DNA from: an uncultured Alphaproteobacteria bacterium
GTDB lineage: Bacteria > Pseudomonadota > Alphaproteobacteria > Geminicoccales > Geminicoccaceae
DNA length: 64,000 nucleotides
Assembly (NCBI GenBank): GCA_937926445.1
Contig: CALBAK010000002.1
Coordinates: 62,001 to 126,000, forward strand
Direction: 5' to 3'
Part shown: piece by piece, positions 18,654 through 27,979 of the stretch
How the letters are laid out: every line of letters begins with the position of its first letter
Numbering within the stretch: position 1 is the first letter of the stretch
The notes under the pieces: model-generated
Seen by the model: only the letters and a program-made list of their open reading frames with translations
What the model was told of the DNA's origin: nothing
Database searches by the model: none
Made by a program: the position numbers and the translations under genes

Positions 18654-19357
18654 TTCCAGGGCTCCCAAAGGGAGCCGTAGCCGTTGACCGAGAAAAAGAT
18701 GATCTCGGCCCGGCCGATCAGGTTCTCGAGCGGGATGAAGCCCACATGGTCGACCCGCGAATCGAGCGAATTGTCGCGATTGTCGCCCATCGCGAACACG
18801 TGCCCCGGCGGCACCTCGTAGACCCGGGTGTTGTCGAGCGGGCCCTGGCGAGTGATGTCGATGGTCATGTAGAAGCGGCCGCCCGGCAGGGTCTCCTCGA
18901 GGATCGGCACGGCGATTCCGCGCCCGTCGACGTCCTCGACGAAGCTGCCGGCGGGCTCGCGGCGGACCGGCTCGCCGTTGACGTAGAGCACCCCGTCCTT
19001 GACCTGGATCTTGTCGCCCGGCAGGCCGATCACCCGCTTGATGTAGTCGGTCCGATTGTCCGAGGGCAGCTTGAAGACCGCCACGTCGCCGCGTTCGGGC
19101 AGGCTCGCGAACAGCCGGCCCTCGAACACGGGTAGGCTGAAAGGCAGCGAGTAGCGGCTGTAACCATAGGCGAATTTCGAGACGAAGAGATAGTCGCCCA
19201 CGAGCAGCGTCGGCTTCATCGAGCCCGAGGGGATGTTGAAGGGCTCGTAGAGGAAGGTCCGGACGAAGAGGGCGATCGCGACCGCATAGACGAGCGTCTT
19301 GACGGTCTCGAGCAGGCTACCGCTTCGGCGCTCGGACATCGCGATGGGCTCGTGCAT
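18605..19357 (-). CDS. lepB: Signal peptidase I
   Basis: Inner-membrane serine protease that removes signal peptides from exported proteins. One N-terminal membrane helix (LLETVKTLVYAVAIALF) precedes the catalytic domain. The nucleophile Ser lies in PSGSMKPTLL, the general-base Lys in KRVIGLPGD, and the conserved GDNRDNSLDSR box is near the end. The start is placed at the ATG at 19357 (GGAG about 11 bases upstream); an ATG at 19339 is an alternative. 250 residues. Located between acpS and rnc as in many Alphaproteobacteria. Confidence 0.93.
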   Translation of the reverse strand: MHEPIAMSERRSGSLLETVKTLVYAVAIALFVRTFLYEPFNIPSGSMKPTLLVGDYLFVSKFAYGYSRYSLPFSLPVFEGRLFASLPERGDVAVFKLPSDNRTDYIKRVIGLPGDKIQVKDGVLYVNGEPVRREPAGSFVEDVDGRGIAVPILEETLPGGRFYMTIDITRQGPLDNTRVYEVPPGHVFAMGDNRDNSLDSRVDHVGFIPLENLIGRAEIIFFSVNGYGSLWEPWKWPWSIRYERLLSRIR

Positions 19358-19412
19358 CGATCCGCTCGCTCCGCGCCCCGGGTGAGCGGTCCGTCGCACG
19401 GCCGTCGTCGGA

Positions 19413-19907
19413 TCAGATCCCGCCGGTCCGCGCGCCCGGACCGGCCCGGTCGGCTCGCAACGGCGTGACACTAGCGGAGCCGGACGGGAGCGGCAAGTTC
19501 ACAGCGGTCTCGACGGGCACTGCGGTGATCACGACGATCGCTTGGGCGAGCGGCGGCTCGTCGGTCAGGCTCACCGCGATCTCGGCCCGCATACCGGGCG
19601 GGGTGATGGCGGCGAGCCGCGCCGCCGCTCCGCCCGTGAGCACGATCGTCGGCCGGCCGCCCAGCAGGTTGACCACCCCGATGTCGCGCCAGAAGACGCC
19701 GCGGCCGAAGCCGGTCCCGAGTGCCTTGGCGCAGGCCTCCTTGGCGGCGTAGCGACGGGCGTAGCCCTCGGCTCGGGCGAGGCGGGCATCGCAGCGGGCC
19801 CGCTCGAGTTCCGTGAAGCAGCGCCGGGTGAAGCGCTCGCCGAACCGCTCGAGGGTCCGCGCGATGCGCCGGATGTCCACGAGATCGCTGCCGAGCCCCA
19901 GGATCAC
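19413..19907 (-). CDS. acpS: Holo-[acyl-carrier-protein] synthase
   Basis: Transfers 4'-phosphopantetheine from CoA to acyl carrier protein. The N-terminus [12 protein letters not shown] carries the magnesium-binding Asp, and [15 protein letters not shown] contains the conserved Glu/Lys/Ala motif of AcpS. At 164 residues it is 25-40 longer than typical AcpS: after the last core strand (AQAIVVITA) there is a poorly conserved Pro/Ser/Arg-rich tail, perhaps readthrough of non-coding sequence rather than a functional domain. In related genomes pdxJ often precedes acpS; here comM takes that place. Confidence 0.9.
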   Translation of the reverse strand: MILGLGSDLVDIRRIARTLERFGERFTRRCFTELERARCDARLARAEGYARRYAAKEACAKALGTGFGRGVFWRDIGVVNLLGGRPTIVLTGGAAARLAAITPPGMRAEIAVSLTDEPPLAQAIVVITAVPVETAVNLPLPSGSASVTPLRADRAGPGARTGGI

Positions 19908-20009
19908 GGCCCCGTCCCCCGGTGCCGACCGCCCGTTTCCGGTCGTCGCCCGGCCATGGAGCTAACGACCGGCGGTGTGCCCGGTCAACCGGCGATCGAA
20001 AGGGCCCGG

Positions 20010-21566
20010 TCAAGCCCGCGGCGGGGGCCGCCGGCGGAAGCCGATCGCCTCGGCCAGATGGGCCTTGCGGATCGTCTCCGAGCCTTCGAGGTCGGCGATC
20101 GTGCGCGCCACCCGGATCAGCCGGTGCCAGCCGCGCGCCGAAAGGTGGAAGGCCTCGCTTGCCCGCTTGAGGAGCGCCCGGCACCCGGCATCGAGCGGGG
20201 CGATACGGTCGAGGAGCTCGCCCTCGGCCTCGGCGTTGGTCCGCAGCTCCGGGCGGCCGAGCGCCTGGAACCGCTCGGCCTGGACTGCACGCGCCGCCGC
20301 CACCCGGGCCGCGATCTCGGCGGAGCCCTCGGCCGGCGGTGGCAGTTCGAGGTCGCTCGTCCGCACCGCCGGTACCTCGATCGCGAGGTCGATCCGATCG
20401 AGGAGCGGGCCCGAGATCCGGCTCTGATAGTCGGCGGCGCAGCGCGGCGCCCGCGGACAGGCGAGTGCGGGATTGTCGAGATGGCCACAGCGACAGGGGT
20501 TCATGGCCGCCACGAGCTGGAAGCGGGCGGGCCAGGTGACGTGCGCGGCGGCCCGGGCCACCTCGATCCGGCCGGTTTCGAGCGGCTGCCGGAGCGCCTC
20601 GAGCACGGGGCGCTGGAATTCCGGCAGCTCGTCGAGGAACAGAACGCCCTTGTGAGCCAGCGACACCTCGCCCGGTCGGGCCAGCGGGCCGCCCCCCACC
20701 ATCGCCGCCATCGAGGCCGCATGGTGCGGCGCCCGGAAGGGCCGGCGGCGGCTGAGCCTGCCCTCCACGAGCCGGCCGCCGAGGCTGTGCAACATACCGA
20801 CCTCGAGCACCTCGGCAGCATCGAGCGGCGGCAGAATCCCCGGCAGGCGGGCCGCGAGCATCGATTTGCCGGCACCGGGCGGGCCGATCATGAGGAGATT
20901 GTGGCCGCCCGCGGCGGCGATCTCGAGCGCCCGCTTGGCGGTCTCCTGACCCTTGACGTCCTTGAGGTCGGCGAGCGGCGCGGCATCCTCGATCGGCCGC
21001 GGCTCGGGTGGTGCCAAAACGCGCACCCCGCGGGCGTGTTCGAGCAGCGCCACGAGGCCCGAGGGGGCGAGGATCTCCACTTGCTCCGCGAGCCAGGCCG
21101 CCTCGCTCGCCGAGGCCGCGGGGCAGATCAGCCCCCGCCCCCTGGCGGCGGCGGCGATCGCGGCAGCCAGAACGCCGGCCACCGGCTGCAGCGAGCCGTC
21201 GAGCGCGAGCTCGCCGAGCGCGATCCGCCCTTCCACGAGATCGGCCGGCAGCACACCCATGACGATCAAGAGACCGAGCGCGATGGGCAGGTCGAAATGG
21301 CTGCCTTCTTTGACGAGATCGGCGGGCGCCAGATTGACCGTGACCCGCCGCGGCGGAAGCGCGAGGCCGAGCGCGTTCAAGGCCGCGCGCACCCGCTCGC
21401 GGCTCTCGCCGACCGCCTTGTCGGGCAGACCCACGAGGGTGAAGGCGGGCAGGCCCGCGGCGACCTGCACTTGCACCTCGATCTCGGGCGTCTCCATCCC
21501 GACGAAGGCGATCGAGTGGACCCGCGCCATGGTGAGCGCCGCCGCCTGGCCGTAGCCGCGCGTCAC
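20010..21566 (-). CDS. comM: YifB/ComM family Mg-chelatase-like AAA+ ATPase
   Basis: 518-residue hexameric helicase-type ATPase. In naturally competent bacteria ComM promotes branch migration during integration of incoming DNA. The N-terminal Lon-like fold (ARVHSIAFVGMETPEIEV) is followed by the AAA+ core with Walker A GPPGAGKS, Walker B LFLDELPEF, and the Mg-chelatase-like insert RRRPFRAPHHAAS. A cysteine cluster (NPCRCGHL...CPRAPRC) is also typical. Start GTG at 21566 is set by an excellent TAGGAGG Shine-Dalgarno 8 bases upstream. It lies between relA/spoT and acpS. Confidence 0.92.
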   Translation of the reverse strand: MTRGYGQAAALTMARVHSIAFVGMETPEIEVQVQVAAGLPAFTLVGLPDKAVGESRERVRAALNALGLALPPRRVTVNLAPADLVKEGSHFDLPIALGLLIVMGVLPADLVEGRIALGELALDGSLQPVAGVLAAAIAAAARGRGLICPAASASEAAWLAEQVEILAPSGLVALLEHARGVRVLAPPEPRPIEDAAPLADLKDVKGQETAKRALEIAAAGGHNLLMIGPPGAGKSMLAARLPGILPPLDAAEVLEVGMLHSLGGRLVEGRLSRRRPFRAPHHAASMAAMVGGGPLARPGEVSLAHKGVLFLDELPEFQRPVLEALRQPLETGRIEVARAAAHVTWPARFQLVAAMNPCRCGHLDNPALACPRAPRCAADYQSRISGPLLDRIDLAIEVPAVRTSDLELPPPAEGSAEIAARVAAARAVQAERFQALGRPELRTNAEAEGELLDRIAPLDAGCRALLKRASEAFHLSARGWHRLIRVARTIADLEGSETIRKAHLAEAIGFRRRPPPRA

Positions 21567-21652
21567 GCTTTTTCCTCCTAGGAGAGCGTTGACGCCAGAC
21601 TATCAACTAATCGGCGATAAGTCAGCCCCCGCGCGCCGCGCGCCCGAGAAGC

Positions 21653-23881
21653 TCAGTTGGCAGCCCGCTCGACCGCGGTGACGACGTTGGTGGCGCGGAG
21701 CGCCGCCAGGATCCGGTGCAGATGGTCGAGCCCGCCGACTTCGACGTCGAGCAGAATCTCGACCACGTCGGGCGCCCGGCGACCGAACTTGACGTCGACG
21801 ATGTTGGCCTCCTGCCGGCCTATGGTCGTCGAGATGGTGCCGAGGGTACCCGGCCGATTGAGCGTCATCACGCTCAGCCGGGCCACGGCGCGCGGCGCTT
21901 TGGCGCGGTCGTTCCAACCGATCTCGAGGGCGCGCTCGACGAGATCGCCCGCACGGGCGAGGAACGGGCAGTCGGCTCGGTGGATGCTGACCCCCTTGCC
22001 GGTCCGCACGATGCCGAGGATGGGGTCGCCCGGGACCGGGTGGCAGCAGCCGGCATAGTGGAAGGCCACACCCGGCGGCAGGCCGAGGATCGGTTGGTCG
22101 CCGGCGGGCTCGGGTGCGGCGCCCGGGCGGCGCAGCGGCAGGATGGTGGCGCTCGCCCGCCGCTTGGCCGCGTTCGCCCGCTTGAGCGCGGGTTCGACCG
22201 CCTCGAGCACGGTGCGCACGCCGAGCGTCCCCTCGCCGACCGCCGCGAGGAGGTCGTCGACCGACTTCTGCCGCAGCGTCTCGAGCACCCGCTCGAGGCG
22301 CCCTTCGCCGAGTTGGATCTGCTCCGCCCGAGCGGCCTTGGCCAGCAGCTCGCGGCCCTGCTCGATGTAGACGGCGCGTTGGCGGGTGCGCAGGAAGCGG
22401 CGGATCCGCGCCCGCGCCTTACCGGTGACCACGAAGCGTTCCCAGGCTGGCGAGGGCTGGGCGTTGCGCGCGGTGATGATCTCGACCTGATCGCCGTTCT
22501 CGAGCCGGTGGCGGAGCTGAACCAGCCGGCCGTCGACCTTGGCGCCGACACAGTGGTCGCCCACCTCCGAGTGCACGGCATAGGCGAAGTCGACCGGGGT
22601 GGCACCGCGCGGCAGGGCGATCAGATCACCCTTCGGCGTGAAACAGAAGACCTGGTCGGAATACATCTCGAGCTTGGTGTGCTCGAGGAATTCCTCGGGC
22701 TCCTGAGCGTGCTCCAGGATCTCGAGGAGCTCGCGGATCCAGCGGTAGCGCTTGCCCTCGGTGACCCCGGTCTCCTGTTTGTAGACCCAGTGCGCCGCGA
22801 CCCCGAGCTCGCAGACCTCGTGCATCTCGCGGGTGCGGATTTGCACCTCGATCTTGCGCCGCTCGGGCCCCAGGATGGTGGTGTGCAGCGAGCGGTAGCC
22901 GTTCGGCTTGGGGGTGCTGATGAAGTCCTTGAAGCGCCCGGGCAGCATCGCGTAGCGCGCGTGCACCGCCCCGAGCGCGGCGTAGCAGGCGCTCACCGAA
23001 TCGACGAGCACCCGGAAGGCCATGATGTCCGAGAGCTGCTCGAAGGCGACGTTTTTGCGCTCCATCTTGCGCCAGATCGACCAGGGCGCCTTCTCGCGGC
23101 CCGTCACCTCGGCCTCGATACCGGCCTCGGCGAGCGTCGCCTCGAGCTCCTGGACGATCCGCTCGATAACCGCGGAGCCGGCCGGTCGCAACTGCTCGAG
23201 CCGGTGGACGATCGAGGCCCGCGCGTCGGGCCAGAGCTCGGCGAAGGCGAGGTCCTCGAGCTCGGCCTTCATCTGTTCCATGCCGATCCGCTCGGCGAGC
23301 GGGGCGTAGATCTCCATCGTCTCGACTGCGATCCGCCGCCGCTTTTCCGCATCCTTGATGAAATGCAGCGTCCGCATGTTGTGCAGGCGGTCGGCCAGCT
23401 TCACCAGCAAGACCCGGATGTCCTCGGACATCGCGAGCAACAGCTTGCGGAAGTTCTCGGCCTGCTCGGTGCGCGGTGACTGCAGCTCGAGCTTGTTGAG
23501 CTTGGTGACCCCGTCGACCAGGCGGGCGACGGTGGGGCCGAACAGCCTGCGAATCTCGTCGAGGGTGGCGCCGGTGTCCTCGACCGTGTCGTGCAGGAGC
23601 GCAGTGGCGATCGAGGCGCTGTCGAGCCGGAGGCTCGTGAGGATCCCGGCGACCTCGACCGGATGATGGAAATAGGGATCGCCCGAGGCCCGCAACTGGG
23701 CACCGTGGGCCTTCATGGCGAAGACGTAGGCGCGATTGAGCAGATCCTCGTCGGCACTCGGGTCGTAAGCTTTGACCCGCTCGACGAGTTCGTACTGGCG
23801 CAGGGGCGCGCGCCGCTGCGCCTTGCCGGTTTCGGGCACCGGCTCCGGCGTCGGGGCCCCGGTGGCGAGCGCCGCGGTCAC
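21653..23881 (-). CDS. rsh: Bifunctional (p)ppGpp synthetase/hydrolase (RelA/SpoT homolog)
   Basis: 742-residue stringent-response enzyme that makes and degrades (p)ppGpp. Domains in order: HD hydrolase with FHHPVEVAGIL and LLHDTVEDTG (catalytic HD), nucleotidyltransferase with YRSLHTTILGP, TGS domain (CFTPKGDLIALPRGATPVDFAYA), helical region and C-terminal ACT domain (ARLSVMTLNRPGTLGTI). The intact HD motif indicates a long, bifunctional Rel rather than synthetase-only RelA. Start GTG at 23881 has GGGAGG 8 bases upstream. It follows rpoZ by 36 bases, the conserved rpoZ-spoT arrangement. Confidence 0.94.
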   Translation of the reverse strand: MTAALATGAPTPEPVPETGKAQRRAPLRQYELVERVKAYDPSADEDLLNRAYVFAMKAHGAQLRASGDPYFHHPVEVAGILTSLRLDSASIATALLHDTVEDTGATLDEIRRLFGPTVARLVDGVTKLNKLELQSPRTEQAENFRKLLLAMSEDIRVLLVKLADRLHNMRTLHFIKDAEKRRRIAVETMEIYAPLAERIGMEQMKAELEDLAFAELWPDARASIVHRLEQLRPAGSAVIERIVQELEATLAEAGIEAEVTGREKAPWSIWRKMERKNVAFEQLSDIMAFRVLVDSVSACYAALGAVHARYAMLPGRFKDFISTPKPNGYRSLHTTILGPERRKIEVQIRTREMHEVCELGVAAHWVYKQETGVTEGKRYRWIRELLEILEHAQEPEEFLEHTKLEMYSDQVFCFTPKGDLIALPRGATPVDFAYAVHSEVGDHCVGAKVDGRLVQLRHRLENGDQVEIITARNAQPSPAWERFVVTGKARARIRRFLRTRQRAVYIEQGRELLAKAARAEQIQLGEGRLERVLETLRQKSVDDLLAAVGEGTLGVRTVLEAVEPALKRANAAKRRASATILPLRRPGAAPEPAGDQPILGLPPGVAFHYAGCCHPVPGDPILGIVRTGKGVSIHRADCPFLARAGDLVERALEIGWNDRAKAPRAVARLSVMTLNRPGTLGTISTTIGRQEANIVDVKFGRRAPDVVEILLDVEVGGLDHLHRILAALRATNVVTAVERAAN

Positions 23882-23917
23882 AGCACCCGCCTCCCGGGCC
23901 GGCGACCCGCGGCCGGC

Positions 23918-24277
23918 TCAGTCCTGATCCGGAACGTCGTGCTCCGCATAAGAGATGCCGGCCGGCATCGGCGCCACCGCACCCACCTCGGGCGGCGGCA
24001 GGAGCGCCTCGAGCTCCTTGGCGAGATCGCTCGGCTCCTCGCTCTCCACCTCGACGTGCCGGCGCAGCCCGTGCACCAGCTCGTAACGCAGATGATCGAG
24101 GTCGATCGTGCCTTCTGCGATCTCTCGCAGCGCCACCACAGGATTCTTGTCGTTGTCGCGGTCGACCGTCAGCGGCGCGCCGGCGGAGATGTCGCGCGCC
24201 CGTTGGGCGGCGAGCATCACGAGCTCGAAACGCGACGGCACCCGCTCGATGCAGTCCTCGACCGTGATCCTGGCCAT
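23918..24277 (-). CDS. rpoZ: RNA polymerase omega subunit
   Basis: Small subunit that helps assemble RNA polymerase and forms part of the ppGpp site. The 119-residue protein begins [19 protein letters not shown], continues with LAAQRARDI and [12 protein letters not shown], all hallmark omega segments. The C-terminal half is an acidic, Pro-rich extension often seen in Alphaproteobacteria. The ATG at 24277 is chosen over an upstream reading because of this start. First gene of the rpoZ-rsh operon. Confidence 0.95.
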   Translation of the reverse strand: MARITVEDCIERVPSRFELVMLAAQRARDISAGAPLTVDRDNDKNPVVALREIAEGTIDLDHLRYELVHGLRRHVEVESEEPSDLAKELEALLPPPEVGAVAPMPAGISYAEHDVPDQD

Positions 24278-24501
24278 TGGGTCCCCGTTGCTCCTGCGAC
24301 CGTGTTCGTTCCACAAGTAGGTAGCGCGGGCGGCGAGCGGAAGCCAGCCGCGGACCGTCGGCTCTGGCCACGGGGGTAGCGACGTGCTAGCGCACCACGC
24401 GCGCGCCAAGAACGCGGCGAACCGGGCCGGCCGACGGCCCCGGGACCGCCGCCAGCAACGGGCCGGAGCTCGGCTCCGGCGTTCATGGAGGACTGTTCGC
24501 C

Positions 24502-25113
24502 ATGGCCACTACCGGGCCGGCTCGCTGGTTCAACCCGCACGAGCGGATCGCCGTGTTCATCGACGGCGCCAATCTCTACCAGGCCGCACGCGCCCTCGCC
24601 TTCGATATCGATTATCGCCGGCTCCTCGACGTCTTCGCGAGCCGCGGCCGGTTGATCCGCGCCTATTATTACACGGCGCTGCTCGACGAGCAGGAATACT
24701 CGCCGATCCGGCCGCTGGTCGACTGGCTCGACTACAACGGCTACACGATGGTCACCAAACCGCTCAAGGAATTCAGCCAGGCGACCGGCCGGCGCAAGTA
24801 CAAGGGCAACATGGACGTCGACATCGCCGTCGACGTGATGGAGCTGGCGCCGCACGTCGACCACGTAGTGCTGGTGACCGGCGACGGCGACTTCAAGCGC
24901 CTCGTCGAGGCGGTCCAGCGGCGCGGGGTCCGCGTCTCCACGATCAGCACGATCCGCACCACACCGCCCTTGATCGCCGACGAGCTCCGCCGGCAGTCCG
25001 ACCAGTTCATCGATCTGGCCGAACTCCACGCCTACATCGCCCGCCAGCGGGCGACCGAGCCGGCGGCCGAGCGCGACGAACCGATCGAAGAAGAAGAGGA
25101 CGATCTCGGCTGA
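24502..25113 (+). CDS. NYN/LabA-type (DUF88) nuclease-like protein
   Basis: 203-residue protein of the NYN domain family, PIN-like metal-dependent RNases. The first acidic motif is FIDGANLY (Asp21), the second cluster is [13 protein letters not shown], and the third is [11 protein letters not shown], the standard arrangement of the active-site Asp residues. A Gly-rich linker and an acidic tail follow. GGAGG lies 10 bases before the ATG. It is divergent from rpoZ; in many Alphaproteobacteria this gene type lies between smpB and rpoZ, but here a 6.7-kb block separates it from smpB. RNA target unknown. Confidence 0.88.
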   Translation: MATTGPARWFNPHERIAVFIDGANLYQAARALAFDIDYRRLLDVFASRGRLIRAYYYTALLDEQEYSPIRPLVDWLDYNGYTMVTKPLKEFSQATGRRKYKGNMDVDIAVDVMELAPHVDHVVLVTGDGDFKRLVEAVQRRGVRVSTISTIRTTPPLIADELRRQSDQFIDLAELHAYIARQRATEPAAERDEPIEEEEDDLG

Positions 25114-27979
25114 GCGTTTGGGCCGGCGCGTCCGCCCCGCCGTCGGGCCGCAGCCTTCCGGGATCCGTCGACGCCCGGTAGCTGCCGCCGCGGATGGACC
25201 GCTCCCGGCGTTCTGTTGTCCGTGCTGCGCGGGCGGGCCCGGCCCCGAGTGGCCTCGCGGGGTATCGACCTCCTCGGCCGACGGCAGGCCCGTTTCGGGC
25301 CCGCGCGCGAGCGTCCGGCCGCGGCCCGGCTAGCGATGCCTCAAGGCGCCCCACTCGCTCCGCATCCGGATGCGAGTACGCGGCGGGTGCGAGTACGCGC
25401 AAAGTGCGTGGGTGGGGGCCGCGAGCTCTCCCGGCGACGCCCCCGTCGAGCTCGAGCGGAAGTGCGCTCGACGACCGCGGCCGTCACGGGAGCCTCGCGA
25501 GCGACTGCTCTCTCCGCGGCTCGGCGCGAGCCGTGTGGACCCGGGTACGGATCGGCCTCCTCGAACCGCTCCCGAAGCCCAGGCGCGCGTGTGCGGGGGT
25601 GCGGAGTTGGGGGCCGCGAGCTTTCTCGGCGCCGCTCGCTCGGCGCAGGGGCGGCATCGCGCGGCCCGGCGTTCGCCGCGAAGCGGATGGCGCCGGGTGG
25701 GGTACGTTTCGCCCGCCGGGTGCGACCGCGCGGTGACGCGGCGTGGTCGGCGCACGGCGAAGTCGGGCCGCTCCCGGAAAGTTCCGCTGCGCCCCCGAGA
25801 GGGCGTCTCGGGCCCGGCACCGGGCCCTCGCTGCCCCTCACGGCTTCGGTCGTATCCCTCCGCGCACGCGGTAGGTGCGCCCGGCGCTTCGCCGTCGCGT
25901 GCCGATCGCGAGCGGCCCCGGGCCGGACAACCGATCCCGGCCGAAGATCCGCCGTTCGTCCGCCGAGCGAGCCGGCACTCCGGCGCCTTCGCTCGCCTCC
26001 GCGGGATCGGCAGGCGAGTTCCGCCGGCTCGGCTCCGAGCCGCCATCCGGACCGGCATTGCCGCGCCGAAACGCGAGGTCCGACCGGCGAGACACGGGGT
26101 GGGGACGAGCCGCGGTCGTCCGCGCGCAGCGGTCGCCGGTCGCACCTGTGCCGTTTCGCGGGCCCGCCCCCCGGTCGCCGCTCCGACCGCAGCGGCTGCG
26201 GCCGGGCCGGGGCGTCGCCACGAGCGAGCACCCGCCACCGCTTCGACCAGGGTCCGTTCGCGGCCGACCCCGGGGTGGAAAGCGAAAGTCACTGCGACCG
26301 TCCACGGTCCGAAAGGGGCGCTGCCGGGGCGAGGCCCCCGTCTCGCCCTGCGATGCGACGGACCGGCCTCCGGGCGTCGGACGAGGCGCGGACGTCGACG
26401 GTCCGGTACTCCCGCGGGCCCTGCCGGCGAGCGCCTTGGCGGGAGCCTAGGGCCTCGCTCCACCGTCCGCCCGAAGAGGATCCGGTCCCCGGGGGATCCG
26501 GCGGCGCCGGCACTCCCTCCCCGTGCCACACCGGGGTCGCGTCCCCTGGTCCGCGAGTCTGCTGCCGCATCCGTCACGGCGCGGGCGGCCGTGTCCACGT
26601 CTTTTCCCGGCGGCGCGAGAGCGGCCGCTGGAGCGGCGACGCCCGCCTCGCGGGCGCTCGCGCGCGGCGTCGCCGCCTCGAACGTCCGATGCTCGCCGGA
26701 GCAGCCCTCGCCTGCGGACCGTTGCGGACCGGGATTCTCCGGGCGAGTCGGGCGGTGGCACCCCTCGCTCCCGATGCGCGGCCCGATGTGCCGTTCGAGC
26801 CCATCATGCGCTCGGCCCACGGCGGATTTCCCCCGCCTTCCGGCCCGAGGTGCCGGAGGCCTCGGCGCGAGCAGGTCGGCCGATCCGGGGGGGGTCCGGC
26901 GCACCCCTCGACGGACCGCCGGGCGCCCCCTCGGCGCTTCCCGGCGCCGCTCCGCGCCGGCCGGCCGCGAACGAATGCCGGCGACGGGCAACCGTTGGCC
27001 GCAGCTCCGTTCGTACCATCCGCAGCGGGCGCCACTTCGGTGGCATCCCTCGGCCCGGCGACCCACTCGGCAGCGGACGGCCGCAAAGCTCGATCGGAAC
27101 GGCCGAACCATCGCGCGGGGCCGCGATCCTTTCCGCCGCCTGTCGGCCCTCCCCGTTTCGGAGGCCCAGCGGACGAGACGTCGCTCTGGCCGACCATGCC
27201 CGACTAGTCTCGGTCGACACGCGAGCCCGATCGGAAGCCACCCGCGCCTTCTCCGGCCGTGGCCGTCCAGGGTCGCGATTCGAGTGGCGCGAGTGCGACC
27301 GATCCGTACCGACGACACGGGCACATCCTCGCGGCCCCGATCGGGCTGTCGGCCGGACCGAGCGTCCGCGCCGTAGCCGCGCCGGCACGTCGGTCGGCTC
27401 GGCGCGACCGCGTGGATTTGCCGCCGAGGAAGGGCGTCCCACGAACGAGCGGCCGCCGAGCCCGTCGCCCGTCCCGCCCGGGAGCCGCTTCGCAGCCGAC
27501 GATCTCCTTCTCTCGCGCCTCGGTCGGATGTGCGAGGCGCGCGAGTTGGCGCCCCGGGTCGGTGGCCGATCCGATCCCGGGCCCACGCTCGCCCCGCGCG
27601 GACGAAAGGCACGCGTTCGATGGATCCCGACCGCGGGACGACCGTCCCGTCGGCGCAAGCGTGCACGGGGCCGTGAAGGTGCCGCCCTCCGGTCGGACCA
27701 GGGACCATCGCGAACGGGCCCGTTCGGCGCGGCGGGCCCGTTTCCTCGCCCCACCGCACCGCCGGTACGACCGACCGCCGACCGGCGTGTTGGAGCGCTC
27801 GGTCGTGCCGACGCGACGAAACCGTCGGCCGCTACCGCCCGGTGGTTTCCGGCACGATTCGAATCGCCGACGTCGGTCCGCCCGCGCCGCCGCCGACCGA
27901 GGCGGCGGCTCGAGGGGCTGGAAGGGCCGGTGGGCCGCGCGGTCGGATCCGATCGAAAGCGCTCGACCGCGCGGTGCCC
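25114..27979. other. 2.9-kb region without a convincing gene
   Basis: The whole stretch is extremely GC-rich and stop-codon-poor, so frames stay open for 600-800 codons on both strands. Their translations are dominated by Arg, Gly, Pro, Ala and Ser with few hydrophobic residues, without domain motifs, periodic structure or Shine-Dalgarno sites, unlike the neighbours. It is treated as non-coding. Visible structure is limited: a 12-bp palindrome GCATCCGGATGC (25362-25373), a directly repeated TGCGAGTACGCG (25371 and 25388), a degenerate pair of about 35 bp with a shared GGGGCCGCGAGCT core (about 25403 and 25597), and an 8-G run (about 26887-26894). No tRNA, CRISPR or insertion sequence was seen. 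Confidence 0.6.
25362..25632. repeat. Short degenerate direct repeats and a palindrome in the gene-free region
   Basis: TGCGAGTACGCG occurs at 25371-25382 and 25388-25399, the first copy overlapping the palindrome GCATCCGGATGC. A longer, imperfect unit with core GGGGCCGCGAGCT recurs about 195 bases apart (near 25413 and 25609), followed in both copies by T/C-rich sequence and CGGCG. These may be relics of a duplication or an RNA or protein-binding element. Confidence 0.4.

Noticed and set aside
19542-21581. 679-codon frame antisense to acpS and comM
   Set aside because: Shadow of genes with recognised products on the minus strand.
25340-25640. CRISPR-like repeats
   Set aside because: The repeats are too few, unevenly spaced and degenerate. 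No cas gene is in the window.
26880-26900. Run of eight G as a phase-variation tract
   Set aside because: It lies in non-coding sequence and does not sit in a promoter or gene that could be switched.
25216-27207. 663-codon open frame (+) in the gene-free region
   Set aside because: Translation is Arg/Ser/Pro/Gly-rich, without hydrophobic core, family motif or Shine-Dalgarno. It stays open because stop codons are rare at this GC content.
25330-27759. 809-codon open frame (-) in the gene-free region
   Set aside because: Same Arg/Gly/Pro-rich composition and overlapped by long frames on the other strand. No conserved domain could be seen.
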